Below are positions 9,692-19,391 of a stretch of 64,000 bases of DNA, one piece after another (the stretch's first letter is position 1; each line of letters starts with the position of its first letter). The position numbers and the translations under genes are program-made. The stretch covers positions 292,037 to 356,036 of the forward strand of contig NZ_CANLYI010000007.1 of assembly GCF_947495255.1 (NCBI RefSeq). Reading direction: 5' to 3'. The stretch comes from an uncultured Winogradskyella sp. GTDB taxonomy: Bacteria > Bacteroidota > Bacteroidia > Flavobacteriales > Flavobacteriaceae. Below the pieces are notes generated by a model. The model made no database searches, was not told where the DNA came from, and was given only the letters and a program-made list of their open reading frames with translations.

Positions 9692-10304
9692 ATTCAAATC
9701 TGACTTAGCGCAAGAAGACATATTATCTAGATATTTAGATACCGTTTACGCTAAGAAAAAGATTGAATTTAAAAGAATAACAAATTTAAACGAACAACTG
9801 CAAGGCATCGATTTAATAATGACTGTAAACCAGAAGTCATATTTAATAGACGAAAAAGCCCAACTACATTACATAAATACTGATTTACCCACCTTTACAT
9901 TTGAATTGTCTTATTTAAAGAACTCTATTATTAAAGATGGTTGGCTATTTGATGATAGTAAACACACTCATTATTATTTCTTAATTACTGGCATTTTTCT
10001 AAAAAAAGGAAAACAGAAATTATTATATAGTGATGACATTGATAAAATTAAAATTACTAGCGTAAATAGAGCTAAACTCATTAGACATTTAACGTCAATT
10101 AACTTAAGCAAAGAGAAATTACTGCATTACGATTTTGACTGTAGAACCAACAAAACTTACGGCAAAAACAATATTTCAGAATTAAATCCGAAAAGAGAAG
10201 GTCTTATTTATTTTACTGAACAATTGGATGAAGAACCAATTAATCTTCAGTTAAGGCTGAGCTATTTAATTAAAGTTGGTGTAGCAAAGCGGTTTCATTA
10301 TTAG
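9684..10304 (+). CDS. Putative type II restriction endonuclease (PD-(D/E)XK-like)
   Basis: No exact family was recognised. The frame is open from 9636, but the ATG at 9684 is the better start: it overlaps the methyltransferase stop (ATGTCTAA), a coupled arrangement, and gives a 206-residue protein. The N-terminal third holds a pattern of the PD-(D/E)XK nuclease fold: Gly41-Ile-Asp43, then a hydrophobic strand, then a second acidic-lysine group Asp56-Glu57-Lys58, spaced as in many type II restriction enzymes. Glu11 in the first helix may be a further metal ligand. It has no signal peptide or membrane segment. Because a C5 methyltransferase is directly upstream, the simplest reading is the cognate restriction enzyme; a control or nicking protein is the alternative. 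Confidence 0.7.
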   Translation: MSKFKSDLAQEDILSRYLDTVYAKKKIEFKRITNLNEQLQGIDLIMTVNQKSYLIDEKAQLHYINTDLPTFTFELSYLKNSIIKDGWLFDDSKHTHYYFLITGIFLKKGKQKLLYSDDIDKIKITSVNRAKLIRHLTSINLSKEKLLHYDFDCRTNKTYGKNNISELNPKREGLIYFTEQLDEEPINLQLRLSYLIKVGVAKRFHY

Positions 10305-10324
10305 TAATCACAAGACAATTGCTT

Positions 10325-10747
10325 TTAAGCCTCAACAATATCGAAGCTTTTAGCCCATTGAATGGCAGATTCCAGAGAAATAAAACGTCTTATTTTCTTT
10401 TTGAAAAACAAGTTTTCAATTACCGTATTTATAAAGCTTATTTTGTGGTAACCAACAACACCATACCCCTTCAGCTCAAAACTATTGGTGAAAAATTTAA
10501 GCCAATCTGTTGGAACAAGAGAATAAGAATAAATTCTATGAGAGATATATACCAAATTGCTTCCATCGCAAATAGTAAAATCGGTTACATCTTTTACTAT
10601 TTGCTGCGCATGGCTTTCCCAAGAGAAACTTACACCTTCTTTAATTTCAGAAACAACGAAACCATCAAAAATAAAAACAATACCAAACTTATAGTCTAGT
10701 ACTTTTAATACATCGTTGTAAAAATCAGTATGTTTTATACTTGTCAT
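10325..10747 (-). CDS. Conserved flavobacterial protein, possibly STAS/SpoIIAA-like
   Basis: The 140-residue product resembles a group of small flavobacterial proteins with the pattern FGIVFIFDGFVVSEIKEGVSF, then ISHRIYSYSLVPTDWLKF and a C-terminal SLESAIQWAK. I recall these as loosely related to STAS or SpoIIAA-like folds, but no active residue is visible and the function is unknown. There is no signal peptide. A frame of 126 codons on the opposite strand covers nearly the same bases; this minus-strand reading is preferred because its composition is soluble-protein-like and its segments match that known pattern. It lies convergent with the putative restriction gene, 20 bases away. Confidence 0.75.
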   Translation of the reverse strand: MTSIKHTDFYNDVLKVLDYKFGIVFIFDGFVVSEIKEGVSFSWESHAQQIVKDVTDFTICDGSNLVYISHRIYSYSLVPTDWLKFFTNSFELKGYGVVGYHKISFINTVIENLFFKKKIRRFISLESAIQWAKSFDIVEA

Positions 10748-10856
10748 TTAAATAAAAAAAAAGAATATTCTGACAAATTATAAATTAAAATTAAGAATAC
10801 CTAACACCATTTCATTTAATTCACAACAACAACTAATCAACTGATTTTTAGTGCTT

Positions 10857-11561
10857 TTAATCCTCAAATTTATCTTTAGCAGCTTTAACATATCGCTTAG
10901 CAGGCTTATTTTCAGGAAAAAACTCTAACGCTTTTTTATAATTAATATAAGCTTGTAAACTATCATTATTTAGTAAATATGCTTCCGCCAAACTATCATA
11001 CACATTAGCACTCTCTGGATGTAAAGCCGCGTTAATTTTTAAAATTCCTATAGCCTTATCATAGTCGTGTTTAACCATATGATTATAACCCATTCTGTTA
11101 AATTCCCTTTCATTAATAAAACTACTTGTTGAGTCCTGTTTTTTAATGTCTAGATAACCTGCAAGGGCTTTTTCGTAATTGCCTTCTTTTAAATATAAAC
11201 TAGGTGTTTTATAACCATCTGGTGCTTTTAGATAATCGTAAGTAACGGTTCCATTTTCCTTTTCAGGTATAATTGACAAATACCACTCTTTAGTTTCAGG
11301 ATGCTGCACAAATCGAAACTTCTTATACATATCTGCAACAAAGAACTCATTTTGTTCTATAGCTACAGGTTCAATTTTTCCATCTCTCCAATTGAGAAAG
11401 AGTTTATTATTTTCATAATAGACATCAATTAAATCATCTTGATTATAAAGGTAACTTCCTGCCGTTTCTTTTTTAAATTCTTCAGAATATTCAATATTAC
11501 TAGAACAATTAAAAACGACAAATAAAATAATTACAGAAAAAAAGAGTCTTTTTAGTTTCAT
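10857..11561 (-). CDS. TPR-containing lipoprotein
   Basis: I place the start at 11561, since MKLKRLFFSVIILFVVFNC is a standard lipoprotein signal with the lipid-bearing Cys at residue 19; the frame is open 42 bases further up, into a transcription terminator. The 234-residue protein has an N-terminal beta-rich part (about 20-115) and two or three tetratricopeptide-like repeats at the C-terminus (KHDYDKAIGILKINAALHP, then ANVYDSLAEAYLLNND and a final helix). Flavobacteria often carry such a TPR tail after beta-lactamase or hydrolase domains, but no catalytic domain is visible here. It is likely periplasmic or anchored in the outer membrane, and its function is unknown. Confidence 0.82.
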   Translation of the reverse strand: MKLKRLFFSVIILFVVFNCSSNIEYSEEFKKETAGSYLYNQDDLIDVYYENNKLFLNWRDGKIEPVAIEQNEFFVADMYKKFRFVQHPETKEWYLSIIPEKENGTVTYDYLKAPDGYKTPSLYLKEGNYEKALAGYLDIKKQDSTSSFINEREFNRMGYNHMVKHDYDKAIGILKINAALHPESANVYDSLAEAYLLNNDSLQAYINYKKALEFFPENKPAKRYVKAAKDKFED

Positions 11562-11588
11562 GGTGATTGGCTTGGTTAGATAATGAGC

Positions 11589-11618
11589 AAAAAAAAGTCT
11601 CACTATATTAAGTGAGAC
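11589..11618 (-). terminator. Intrinsic terminator of the immunophilin gene
   Basis: An 8-base stem (GTCTCACT with AGTGAGAC) with a six-base loop is followed, on the minus strand, by a run of eight T. It lies 38 bases after the stop of the gene ending at 11657. Confidence 0.85.
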
Positions 11619-11656
11619 GATTCTTTTTCTATTTTGTTACGATAATAAGCTAATTC

Positions 11657-12592
11657 TTATCCTTTAACATCCATTAATTCTACATCAAAAACTAATGTTG
11701 CGTTTGGTGGAATTACACCTCCTGCTCCAGCAGCTCCATAAGCCAAATCGCTAGGAATTACTAAACGTGCTTTATCACCAACATTTAATAAACATATTCC
11801 TTCATCCCAACCAGGAATTACTTGACCAACACCAACTTGAAAATCTAAAGGTGCATTTCTTTTGTATGATGAATCAAAAACAGTTCCATCAGACAATTGT
11901 CCCTTATAATGTACAGATACTGTATTACCTTTTTCTGCTTTTTTACCGTCTCCCTTTTGAATAACTTTATAACGTAAACCAGATTTAGTTTCGTCAAAAC
12001 CTACGGCTAATTTATCTAACTCAGCCTTTACAGCCTCACGTTCTGCAGCGACACGTTTTTCGCGAGAACCTTCAAACGTTCTAAATGCTTCAATTGCATT
12101 AAACTTTTCCGCTGCTTCGCCTTGTCTTATAATCTCAATACTTTCAATAGAATCACCTTGCACAATTGCATCTACAATATCCTGACCTTCTATTACATTA
12201 CCAAAAACAGTATGTTTTCCGTCTAACCAATCCGTTGCAACATGTGTAATATAAAATTGACTTCCGTTTGTACCAGGACCCGAGTTAGCCATAGCTAAGA
12301 TACCAGGACCTGAATGTTTTAAATCTGGATGAAACTCATCATCAAATTTATAACCAGGGTTTCCTGTACCAGTTCCTTGTGGACAACCACCTTGAATCAT
12401 AAAATCTGGAATTACTCTGTGGAATTTTAATCCATCATAATAAGGAGTGCCTTGTGGTTTAGCTGAATTTTCTAAATTCCCTTCTGCTAATGCCACAAAA
12501 TTACCAACTGTTCCTGGAGTTTTTTCGAACTCTAAATTTACTAAAACCGCACCTTTTGTAGTGTTGAATTTTGCGTATAAACCGTCTTGCAT
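11657..12592 (-). CDS. Dual-family peptidyl-prolyl isomerase (cyclophilin-FKBP fusion)
   Basis: The 311-residue protein joins two unrelated prolyl isomerase domains, both of which speed up cis-trans isomerisation of proline peptide bonds. Residues 1-160 are a cyclophilin with [27 protein letters not shown] and [14 protein letters not shown] helical linker at about 165-200 is rich in charged residues. Residues 205-311 are an FKBP domain ([52 protein letters not shown]). No signal peptide is present, so the protein should be cytoplasmic. Such dual immunophilins have been reported from flavobacteria. The gene appears to stand alone, with its own terminator at 11589-11618. Confidence 0.95.
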   Translation of the reverse strand: MQDGLYAKFNTTKGAVLVNLEFEKTPGTVGNFVALAEGNLENSAKPQGTPYYDGLKFHRVIPDFMIQGGCPQGTGTGNPGYKFDDEFHPDLKHSGPGILAMANSGPGTNGSQFYITHVATDWLDGKHTVFGNVIEGQDIVDAIVQGDSIESIEIIRQGEAAEKFNAIEAFRTFEGSREKRVAAEREAVKAELDKLAVGFDETKSGLRYKVIQKGDGKKAEKGNTVSVHYKGQLSDGTVFDSSYKRNAPLDFQVGVGQVIPGWDEGICLLNVGDKARLVIPSDLAYGAAGAGGVIPPNATLVFDVELMDVKG

Positions 12593-12760
12593 TGTGTTTT
12601 CTTTTGTTTAAGAGTGCAAAGATAAGTAATGATTTATGAATTACGAATTTAGACTGAAGATTTGCGAATATGACAAAATTAGAATTGAAGACTCAAAGCT
12701 TTAACAAAAAACAAAATTTGAGTTTTAAATTAATAAGGTTAGTTTTGAAAAAAAACTAAA

Positions 12761-13213
12761 ATGGCATTTTCATTATCTAATTTTTTTGGTAACAAAGCTT
12801 CTCAAGCTAAATCTAATGACAGCATTGAAGCAATAATAAAAGATGTTGAAAACCAGCCTTATGGTGTTACTGATAACAATGTCCTTTTTGCTGGCTTGAA
12901 TGAATTGGGTGGTTATTTCTTTTTTCAGACTGTAATTGTTGGACAACTTCATATAAAATGCAAAACCGGAGCAACACTTACCTTTTTTGGTGATGACTTT
13001 GAATTACAATTAGAATCAGATATGCCAGAGTTTGAGTCTGAAGGCTCTAGTATAAAAGGCAGAAGTATTACAAAAATTGATTTTCAGGTTGAAGAAAGCG
13101 AAGTTAAAAAACTAGAGAAAGCCACGCTTAATAGCGTACAAATTAAAGTTAAGAAACATAATTTAGTATTTAAAAAATCTTTAGTTATTGATATTTCTGA
13201 TGAAGAGGAATAA
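12761..13213 (+). CDS. Conserved hypothetical protein
   Basis: This 150-residue product was not recognised. It lacks a signal peptide and membrane segments and is rich in beta-prone stretches (GGYFFFQTVIVGQLHIKCK, TLTFFGDDFELQL), ending in an acidic tail (ISDEEE). It stands alone between the immunophilin gene and a strong terminator and converges with recQ. The codon pattern and the purine-rich sequence before its ATG (gaaaaaaaactaaaATG) support expression. It may be a small cytoplasmic beta-barrel protein. Confidence 0.75.
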   Translation: MAFSLSNFFGNKASQAKSNDSIEAIIKDVENQPYGVTDNNVLFAGLNELGGYFFFQTVIVGQLHIKCKTGATLTFFGDDFELQLESDMPEFESEGSSIKGRSITKIDFQVEESEVKKLEKATLNSVQIKVKKHNLVFKKSLVIDISDEEE

Positions 13214-13217
13214 AAAA

Positions 13218-13267
13218 TCAGTCCGATTAAATTTAAGAAACTAGATTCCTAAATTCAGTCGGACTGA
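13218..13267. terminator. Bidirectional terminator between convergent genes
   Basis: The two ends pair over about 22 bases with three mismatches; the outer nine bases (TCAGTCCGA with TCGGACTGA) pair perfectly. It lies between the convergent hypothetical gene and recQ. Flanking A and T runs are short, so it may also act as an mRNA-stabilising hairpin. Confidence 0.75.
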
Positions 13268-13294
13268 CCATAGTAATTTTAATATAATTAAAGC

Positions 13295-15493
13295 CTAGTT
13301 GGCTACTTCACTCATAAATTTAATTCGGTATAATCGTAATTCTTCGTCATCGTAATCACCATCAAACTCTTCAATAGCATCATCGATTTTATCACTTTCA
13401 GTTTCCATAAAATAATCATGGATTTCTTCTTGTTGATCTTCGTCTAAAAGGTCATCAATCCAATAATTAATATTCAACTTAGTACCAGAAAACACAATAG
13501 ATTCCATTTCTTTAATAAAAGCTGGCATTTCCATCCCTTTTGAAGATGCAATGTCTGTTAAAGGCAATTTTCTATCTACATTCTGAATGATGTATAATTT
13601 TATTGCAGAGTTAGTTCCTGTTGACTTTACAATCATGTCATCTGGTCGCATAATGTCATTTTCCTCAACATAATCTGCTATTAAACCAACAAAATCCTTT
13701 CCGTATTTTTTAGCCTTACTTTCACCTACACCATGCACATTAGAAAGTTCTTCAATAGATATAGGGTATTTTAAAGCCATATCTTCTAAAGAAGGATCTT
13801 GAAAAATAACAAATGGAGGAACACCTAGTTTTTTAGCATTACGCTTACGTAAATCCTTAAGCATTTTCATAAGCTTCTCATCTGCCGTTACTCCTCCTTT
13901 TGCGTTGGTCACTATACCGTCATTAGTATCTTCATCAAACACATGATCTTCAGCCATTAAAAATGATTCTGGTTTAGAAATAAAATTCACACCATTTTCA
14001 CTCAATCTTAAAACACCATAAGTTTCAATATCTTTCTTTAAAAAACCAGCTACTAATACTTGTCTTATTAAAGCCATCCAATACCTTTTATCCTTGTCTT
14101 TACCAATACCAAAGAAATCTTGAGTATCCGTTTTATGAGAAGAAATAAGTGCATTTGCATTACCAACGAGTACTTGTACTAAATCTTTAGATTTATATTT
14201 TTCATTAGTTTTTTGAACTGTTTCTAATAATATCTTAACATCATCTTTAGCTTCTACTTGCTTTTTAGGATGACGTACGTTATCATCCATATCACCACCT
14301 TCACCTGTTGCATTATCAAATTCTTCTCCGAAATAATGAAGAATAAATTTACGTCTAGAGACTGAAGTCTCAGAAAAAGCGACAACTTCTTGTAAAAGTG
14401 CATGACCAATTTCTTGTTCAGCTACAGGCTTGCCTGCCATAAATTTTTCGAGCTTTTCTATATCTTTATATGCATAGTAGGCTAAACAATGACCTTCACC
14501 ACCATCTCTACCTGCTCTACCAGTTTCTTGATAATAGCTTTCTATACTTTTAGGTATATCATGATGTATCACAAAACGCACATCTGGCTTATCAATTCCC
14601 ATTCCGAAAGCGATAGTTGCAACCACGACATCTGTATCTTCCATTAAGAACATATCTTGATGTTTTACTCTCGTTTTAGCATCTAAACCTGCATGATAAG
14701 GAACCGCTTTTACACCATTGACTTGTAATACTTGCGATAATTCCTCTACACGTTTTCTACTTAAACAATATATAATACCAGATTTACCATCGTTCTGTTT
14801 TACAAAACGAATAATATCTGCATCTACATTTTTAGTTTTAGGACGCACTTCGTAATAAAGGTTTGGCCTATTAAAAGATGCTTTAAAAGTTACAGCATTT
14901 GGCATGCCTAAACTTTTTAAAATATCTTCTTGAACTTTAGGTGTTGCCGTTGCAGTAAGACCTACAATAGGTATATCATCACCTATTCGTTTTATAATAG
15001 TTTTTAAATTTCTGTATTCTGGTCTAAAATCATGTCCCCATTCACTGATACAATGGGCTTCATCAACAGCCATAAAAGAAATCTTAACTGTTCTCAGAAA
15101 GTCAACATATTCTTCTTTGGTTAGCGATTCTGGCGCCACATAAAGGAGTTTTGTGATACCACTTGTAATATCATCCTTAACGCGTTTTACTTCCGTTTTA
15201 TTTAACGAAGAATTTAAAACATGCGCTACACCTTCGTGCTCAGACACGGCTCTAATAGCATCAACCTGATTTTTCATCAAAGCTATAAGTGGAGACACTA
15301 CAATGGCAGTACCTTCCTTAATTAAAGCTGGTAGTTGATAACATAACGATTTTCCGCCTCCTGTTGGCATAATAACAAAAGTGTTATTACCAGCTACGAC
15401 GTTTTTTATTACTTCCTCTTGTAAACCTTTGAATTGTGAAAATCCAAAGTGTTTTTTTAGTGAAGCGTGTAAGTCAATTTCTGCAATACTCAT
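13295..15493 (-). CDS. recQ: ATP-dependent DNA helicase RecQ
   Basis: RecQ unwinds DNA 3' to 5' in recombination and repair. The 732-residue protein has a DEAD-like helicase core with Walker A MPTGGGKS (to Lys48, Ser49), DEAH at 144-147 followed by [13 protein letters not shown], and a helicase C domain ending in the [10 protein letters not shown] motif. RQC follows, with an HRDC domain at about 530-610 ([19 protein letters not shown]) and an extra acidic C-terminal region. The four cysteines that bind zinc in E. coli RecQ are missing: the position of the first is Ser379 (in [15 protein letters not shown]), and the later CxxC part reads [11 protein letters not shown]. Bacteroidota often carry more than one RecQ, and this looks like the zinc-less type. 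It is divergent from kdsD. Confidence 0.96.
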   Translation of the reverse strand: MSIAEIDLHASLKKHFGFSQFKGLQEEVIKNVVAGNNTFVIMPTGGGKSLCYQLPALIKEGTAIVVSPLIALMKNQVDAIRAVSEHEGVAHVLNSSLNKTEVKRVKDDITSGITKLLYVAPESLTKEEYVDFLRTVKISFMAVDEAHCISEWGHDFRPEYRNLKTIIKRIGDDIPIVGLTATATPKVQEDILKSLGMPNAVTFKASFNRPNLYYEVRPKTKNVDADIIRFVKQNDGKSGIIYCLSRKRVEELSQVLQVNGVKAVPYHAGLDAKTRVKHQDMFLMEDTDVVVATIAFGMGIDKPDVRFVIHHDIPKSIESYYQETGRAGRDGGEGHCLAYYAYKDIEKLEKFMAGKPVAEQEIGHALLQEVVAFSETSVSRRKFILHYFGEEFDNATGEGGDMDDNVRHPKKQVEAKDDVKILLETVQKTNEKYKSKDLVQVLVGNANALISSHKTDTQDFFGIGKDKDKRYWMALIRQVLVAGFLKKDIETYGVLRLSENGVNFISKPESFLMAEDHVFDEDTNDGIVTNAKGGVTADEKLMKMLKDLRKRNAKKLGVPPFVIFQDPSLEDMALKYPISIEELSNVHGVGESKAKKYGKDFVGLIADYVEENDIMRPDDMIVKSTGTNSAIKLYIIQNVDRKLPLTDIASSKGMEMPAFIKEMESIVFSGTKLNINYWIDDLLDEDQQEEIHDYFMETESDKIDDAIEEFDGDYDDEELRLYRIKFMSEVAN

Positions 15494-15515
15494 TAATCCC
15501 TATTGGTATTTTATA

Positions 15516-15523
15516 TACATTTG
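15516..15523 (+). promoter_or_regulatory. Candidate -7 box of the kdsD-tatC operon
   Basis: TACATTTG matches the flavobacterial TAnnTTTG element exactly and lies 58 bases before the kdsD start in the recQ-kdsD divergent gap. A matching TTG at -33 was not found, so this is a weak call. Confidence 0.4.
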
Positions 15524-15581
15524 CAACAACTTTAAAGATAACAAATTCTTTATATCTAAAAAACTCAATAAAACATAAGTT

Positions 15582-16547
15582 TTGAACACTAAGCAATCTA
15601 TCTTAAAAACTGCAAAAACAACGATAAAATTAGAAAGTAAAGCTATAAATAATTTATCAGAATTACTAACTGAAGATTTTGCAGATGCTGTAGAATTGAT
15701 TTATCAGTCAAAAGGACGCGTAATAATTACCGGAATTGGTAAAAGTGCAATCATCGCAAATAAAATTGTAGCCACTTTAAATTCTACTGGAACTCCAGCT
15801 ATTTTTATGCATGCTGCAGATGCCATACATGGTGATCTTGGGTTAATACTTGAAGATGATGTTGTCATTTGTATCTCTAAAAGCGGAAACACACCAGAAA
15901 TAAAAGTTTTGGTACCGCTTATTAAGAATGCAAAAAACAAAATGATTGCAATTACAGGTAACAAAGAATCATTTTTAGGTTTACAAGCAGATTTTATATT
16001 GAATGCTTATGTTGAACAAGAAGCCTGCCCTAATAACCTAGCACCAACAACAAGTACTACAGCACAATTAGTTATGGGTGACGCTTTAGCGGTTTGTCTA
16101 TTAGAATTGCGTGGTTTCTCTAGTAAGGATTTTGCAAAATATCATCCTGGAGGAGCACTTGGCAAACGATTATACTTAAGAGTGAATGATTTATCATCTC
16201 AAAATCAGAAACCACAAGTAGGACTTGAAGCTTCCTTAAAAGAAGTTATTGTAGAAATTACGGAAAAAATGCTAGGTGTAACAGCTGTGGTTGAAAATAA
16301 AAAGATTGTTGGTATTATTACAGATGGTGATTTAAGACGTATGTTGAGCAAAAGTGATAATCTAACAGGCTTAAAAGCCAAAGATATTATGAGTAATAAT
16401 CCAAGACGAATTTCTGAAGATGCCATGGCAGTAGATGCAAAAGAGGTTATGGAAGAATTTGGTATTTCTCAGTTGCTAGTAGAACATGACGATGCTTATG
16501 CAGGTGTTGTTCACTTACACGATTTAATAAAAGAAGGTATTATATAA
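15582..16547 (+). CDS. kdsD: Arabinose-5-phosphate isomerase (KpsF/GutQ family)
   Basis: KdsD converts ribulose 5-phosphate to arabinose 5-phosphate, the first step of KDO synthesis for lipopolysaccharide. The 321-residue protein has an N-terminal SIS domain (ITGIGKSAIIANKIVATLNS at about 48-67, SKSGNTPEIK near 105, and the HPGGALGKRL motif near 190) and two CBS domains in the C-terminal third (VGIITDGDLRRML, then GVVHLHDLIKEG). The start is TTG; it fits the usual N-terminus of the family (MNTKQSILKTA) and no in-frame ATG precedes it. The stop overlaps the tatC start (TAATG). The kdsD-tatC-lptB order ties it to envelope assembly. Confidence 0.95.
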   Translation: MNTKQSILKTAKTTIKLESKAINNLSELLTEDFADAVELIYQSKGRVIITGIGKSAIIANKIVATLNSTGTPAIFMHAADAIHGDLGLILEDDVVICISKSGNTPEIKVLVPLIKNAKNKMIAITGNKESFLGLQADFILNAYVEQEACPNNLAPTTSTTAQLVMGDALAVCLLELRGFSSKDFAKYHPGGALGKRLYLRVNDLSSQNQKPQVGLEASLKEVIVEITEKMLGVTAVVENKKIVGIITDGDLRRMLSKSDNLTGLKAKDIMSNNPRRISEDAMAVDAKEVMEEFGISQLLVEHDDAYAGVVHLHDLIKEGII

Positions 16548-17368
16548 TGGCAAAACAGCAAGTAGATGAGATGTCTTTTTTAGACCATCTCGAAGAATTA
16601 AGATGGCATTTAGTGAGAGCTGTAGCTAGTGTTTTCATTGCAGCAACTTTAGCTTTTATATTTAAAAAAATTGTTTTCGATATAATTTTTGGGCCTACAC
16701 ACATGAACTTTCCAACATATGAAGGTTTATGCAGAGTATCTCAATTTTTAGGAATGACAGATACTACTTTTTGTGCAGAAGAATTTCCTTTTATTATTCA
16801 GAATAGAACCGTTGCAGGTCAGTTTTCTGCGCATATTTGGACCTCTATTTATGCTGGTTTTATAGTATCATTTCCGTATGTTATATATCAACTATGGAGT
16901 TTTATTAGTCCTGGATTAAAAGCTAGTGAACGTAAAAACTCGAGAGGATTTATTATCATAGCATCATTATTATTCTTTATTGGAGTACTTTTTGGTTATT
17001 ACATTGTTACACCTTTGTCGCTAAACTTTTTAGCGAACTATCAAATTAGTGAAGAAATTTCTAATGAGTTTGACATCAGTTCTGTAATCGCCATAGTACG
17101 CTCATCATCTATTGCTTCTGGTTTTGTATTTGAATTGCCAATTTTAATTTATTTTTTAACTAAAGCCGGACTTGTTACACCTCAATTTCTTAGAAAATAC
17201 AGAAAATTCGCACTAGTTATTGTATTAATATTATCCGCAATTATTACACCTCCAGATATTGCGAGTCAAGTAATTGTTGCAATTCCTATTCTATTATTAT
17301 ACCAAGTTAGCATCTATATATCTGGTGTTGTTGTAAAAAATCAAAAAAGAAAAGCTAAGAAAGCTTAA
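16547..17368 (+). CDS. tatC: Sec-independent (Tat) translocase subunit TatC
   Basis: TatC is the receptor for twin-arginine signal peptides in the inner membrane. The 273-residue protein begins with the family motif FLDHLEELRWHLVRA and has six predicted membrane helices at about 22-40, 95-115, 132-155, 182-202, 217-233 and 236-252. FELPILIYFLTKAGLV is the conserved region before helix 5. A basic tail (KNQKRKAKKA) ends the protein. An insertion of about 45 residues in the first periplasmic loop, with two cysteines, is typical of Bacteroidota versions. TatA/B genes are not adjacent. The start overlaps the kdsD stop, so it is co-transcribed. Confidence 0.96.
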   Translation: MAKQQVDEMSFLDHLEELRWHLVRAVASVFIAATLAFIFKKIVFDIIFGPTHMNFPTYEGLCRVSQFLGMTDTTFCAEEFPFIIQNRTVAGQFSAHIWTSIYAGFIVSFPYVIYQLWSFISPGLKASERKNSRGFIIIASLLFFIGVLFGYYIVTPLSLNFLANYQISEEISNEFDISSVIAIVRSSSIASGFVFELPILIYFLTKAGLVTPQFLRKYRKFALVIVLILSAIITPPDIASQVIVAIPILLLYQVSIYISGVVVKNQKRKAKKA

Positions 17369-17478
17369 TATTGAATAAAGTCGAAATCATTATACTCAAG
17401 GTTAAACTTTTAATAAATGATTTATAAAGCCAACCAAATAGATATGATTTTATTAATTTTAACGTTCTTAGATACAAT

Positions 17479-18219
17479 ATGAAGTTACGAGCAGAACATT
17501 TAATGAAGTCCTACAGCGGACGAAAAGTGGTAAAAGACGTTTCACTAGAGGTTAATCAAGGTGAGATTGTAGGTTTATTAGGTCCTAATGGAGCCGGAAA
17601 AACGACATCTTTCTACATGATCGTTGGTATTATAAAACCAAATGGTGGTAACATTTATTTAGATGACACTAACATCACAAAATATCCTATGTATAAACGT
17701 GCTCAAAACGGAATTGGATATTTAGCTCAAGAAGCTTCGGTTTTTAGAAAATTAAGTATTGAAGATAATATATTAAGTGTTTTACAACTTACAAAATTAA
17801 GTAAGAAAGAGCAGCATGATAAAATGGAGTCTTTAATTGAAGAATTTGGATTAGGACATATTAGAACTAATAGAGGAGACTTACTTTCTGGTGGTGAAAG
17901 ACGACGAACTGAAATTGCACGTGCGCTAGCAACTGACCCAAATTTTATACTTTTGGATGAACCTTTTGCAGGTGTCGATCCTGTTGCCGTTGAAGATATT
18001 CAGCGTATTATTGCCAAATTAACCAAAAAGAATATTGGTATATTAATTACAGACCATAACGTACAAGAAACCTTAGCTATAACAGACCGAACCTATTTAA
18101 TGTTTGAAGGTAATATTCTTAAAGCAGGTAAACCCGAAGAATTGGCAAGTGACGAAATGGTACGTAAGGTTTATCTAGGTCAAAACTTTGAACTACGTAA
18201 AAAGAAATTAGAGTTTTAA
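17479..18219 (+). CDS. lptB: LPS export ABC transporter ATP-binding protein LptB
   Basis: LptB is the cytoplasmic ATPase that powers LptFG to extract lipopolysaccharide from the inner membrane. The 246-residue protein has Walker [10 protein letters not shown] (about 35-43), the Q-loop [13 protein letters not shown], the signature [16 protein letters not shown] and Walker [16 protein letters not shown]. The strictly LptB-like LAQEASVF and FAGVDP set it apart from other ABC ATPases. It follows tatC after a 110-base gap with no terminator and may share its transcript. LptF/G lie elsewhere. Confidence 0.96.
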   Translation: MKLRAEHLMKSYSGRKVVKDVSLEVNQGEIVGLLGPNGAGKTTSFYMIVGIIKPNGGNIYLDDTNITKYPMYKRAQNGIGYLAQEASVFRKLSIEDNILSVLQLTKLSKKEQHDKMESLIEEFGLGHIRTNRGDLLSGGERRRTEIARALATDPNFILLDEPFAGVDPVAVEDIQRIIAKLTKKNIGILITDHNVQETLAITDRTYLMFEGNILKAGKPEELASDEMVRKVYLGQNFELRKKKLEF

Positions 18220-18223
18220 ATTA

Positions 18224-18526
18224 CTACTTATTACTTTGTTTCATTTTTTGAATTACCAATAAAACGCCATACACAAATACAGACTGTATTGTTAAGTTGA
18301 TTGCCCAGTATATAAGAACCATAAATAAGTTCTCTGATACAAAAAACGGTAGTTTGCTATTAATTAAACTCAACGGAATACTACATATTGATATCAATAA
18401 AGAAGTTATGGATGTTAAATCACTATCTGCTTTAGACAATAAAATATCTACCAAACCAATCACAAATTGAATTGCCATTAGTGCTAAGAAAATATAAATT
18501 AAATACTTAAGCTTATACTTTTCCAT
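18224..18526 (-). CDS. Small membrane protein of unknown function
   Basis: This 100-residue protein has three hydrophobic helices (about 8-29, 38-56, 66-93), the middle one interrupted by prolines and serines. No family was recognised. It follows the TerC gene on the same strand by seven bases, so they are probably co-transcribed, and it converges with lptB with only four bases between stops. No terminator is visible in that gap. Confidence 0.75.
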   Translation of the reverse strand: MEKYKLKYLIYIFLALMAIQFVIGLVDILLSKADSDLTSITSLLISICSIPLSLINSKLPFFVSENLFMVLIYWAINLTIQSVFVYGVLLVIQKMKQSNK

Positions 18527-18533
18527 TACTTAA

Positions 18534-19358
18534 CTAGTTTTTATTACCCTTATTTAATGTGCTCTCTTTTTCCTTTATCAATTTCTTTTGATAACGGCCT
18601 TGTACAATATCTACAATAACTAAAACTACAATCACAAAGTAAAATGTGGTTTTACTCATTGGTACAATTTCGTTTCCAAAGATTTTTAAATGTGCTAAAT
18701 GCCCACCTTCAGTCACTAACATAATACCAACAATAAATAAAATAAAGAGCCCTAATACTTCATACATTCTATTCTTAGCTAAGAAGGTTGAAATTCTATC
18801 TGCTAAAAACAACATCAGTAATCCACTAACAACAATCGCTATAGCCATTACTATAAATGCAGTAGTAGAATCTTCAATTTCACTTGTAAGTCCTATCGCA
18901 GCCAAAATTGAATCGAATGAAAATACTAAATTCATAATTACTATACTAACAATCACTGCATTAGCCGTTTTTTTTCGTTTAACAGCACCATCTTCAACAT
19001 CGTGGCTTAAATCTGAAAGCGAAATCATGTGCCAAATTTCTTTAATTGCCGTGTAAATAATAAAGCCACCACCTGCTAAAACAATAAGACTATGTCCATT
19101 AAAAGCAAAGTCTAAAACATTTTCAATATGACCCGTTAAAAACGAAAAGGGTTCTTGAAAAAAGCCAATTACTCTAACTAAAACAAATAATAAAACTATT
19201 CTTAAAACTATAGCTATTAGTATTCCTACTTTTCTAACTCGTTTTTGCTTATCTAATGGTGCTTTTTTAGATTCTAAAGAAATGTAAAGTAAATTATCAA
19301 AACCTAAAACGGCTTGCAGCATTACAAGCATTAAGAGAGTAAAAAGAATTTCAGCCAT
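18534..19358 (-). CDS. TerC family integral membrane protein
   Basis: The 274-residue protein is a TerC-type membrane protein with seven or more helices. TerC proteins are linked to tellurite resistance, metal (manganese) efflux and, in some bacteria, metallation of exported enzymes. The two conserved acidic motifs are visible: GFDNLLYISL (about residues 19-28, Asp21-Asn22) and VFSFDSILAAIGL (about 146-158), which together form a metal-binding site within the membrane. A basic C-terminal tail follows the last helix. The small membrane gene downstream is seven bases away, so they are likely one unit. Metal specificity cannot be told. Confidence 0.92.
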   Translation of the reverse strand: MAEILFTLLMLVMLQAVLGFDNLLYISLESKKAPLDKQKRVRKVGILIAIVLRIVLLFVLVRVIGFFQEPFSFLTGHIENVLDFAFNGHSLIVLAGGGFIIYTAIKEIWHMISLSDLSHDVEDGAVKRKKTANAVIVSIVIMNLVFSFDSILAAIGLTSEIEDSTTAFIVMAIAIVVSGLLMLFLADRISTFLAKNRMYEVLGLFILFIVGIMLVTEGGHLAHLKIFGNEIVPMSKTTFYFVIVVLVIVDIVQGRYQKKLIKEKESTLNKGNKN

Positions 19359-19391
19359 AATTTATTCTGGTATTAATGTTAATTTAAAGAT

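Noticed and set aside
10319..10699. A 126-codon plus-strand frame after the restriction-like gene
   Set aside because: It overlaps almost entirely the minus-strand gene at 10325-10747, which has a recognisable flavobacterial pattern; the plus-strand translation looks random and lysine/asparagine-rich.
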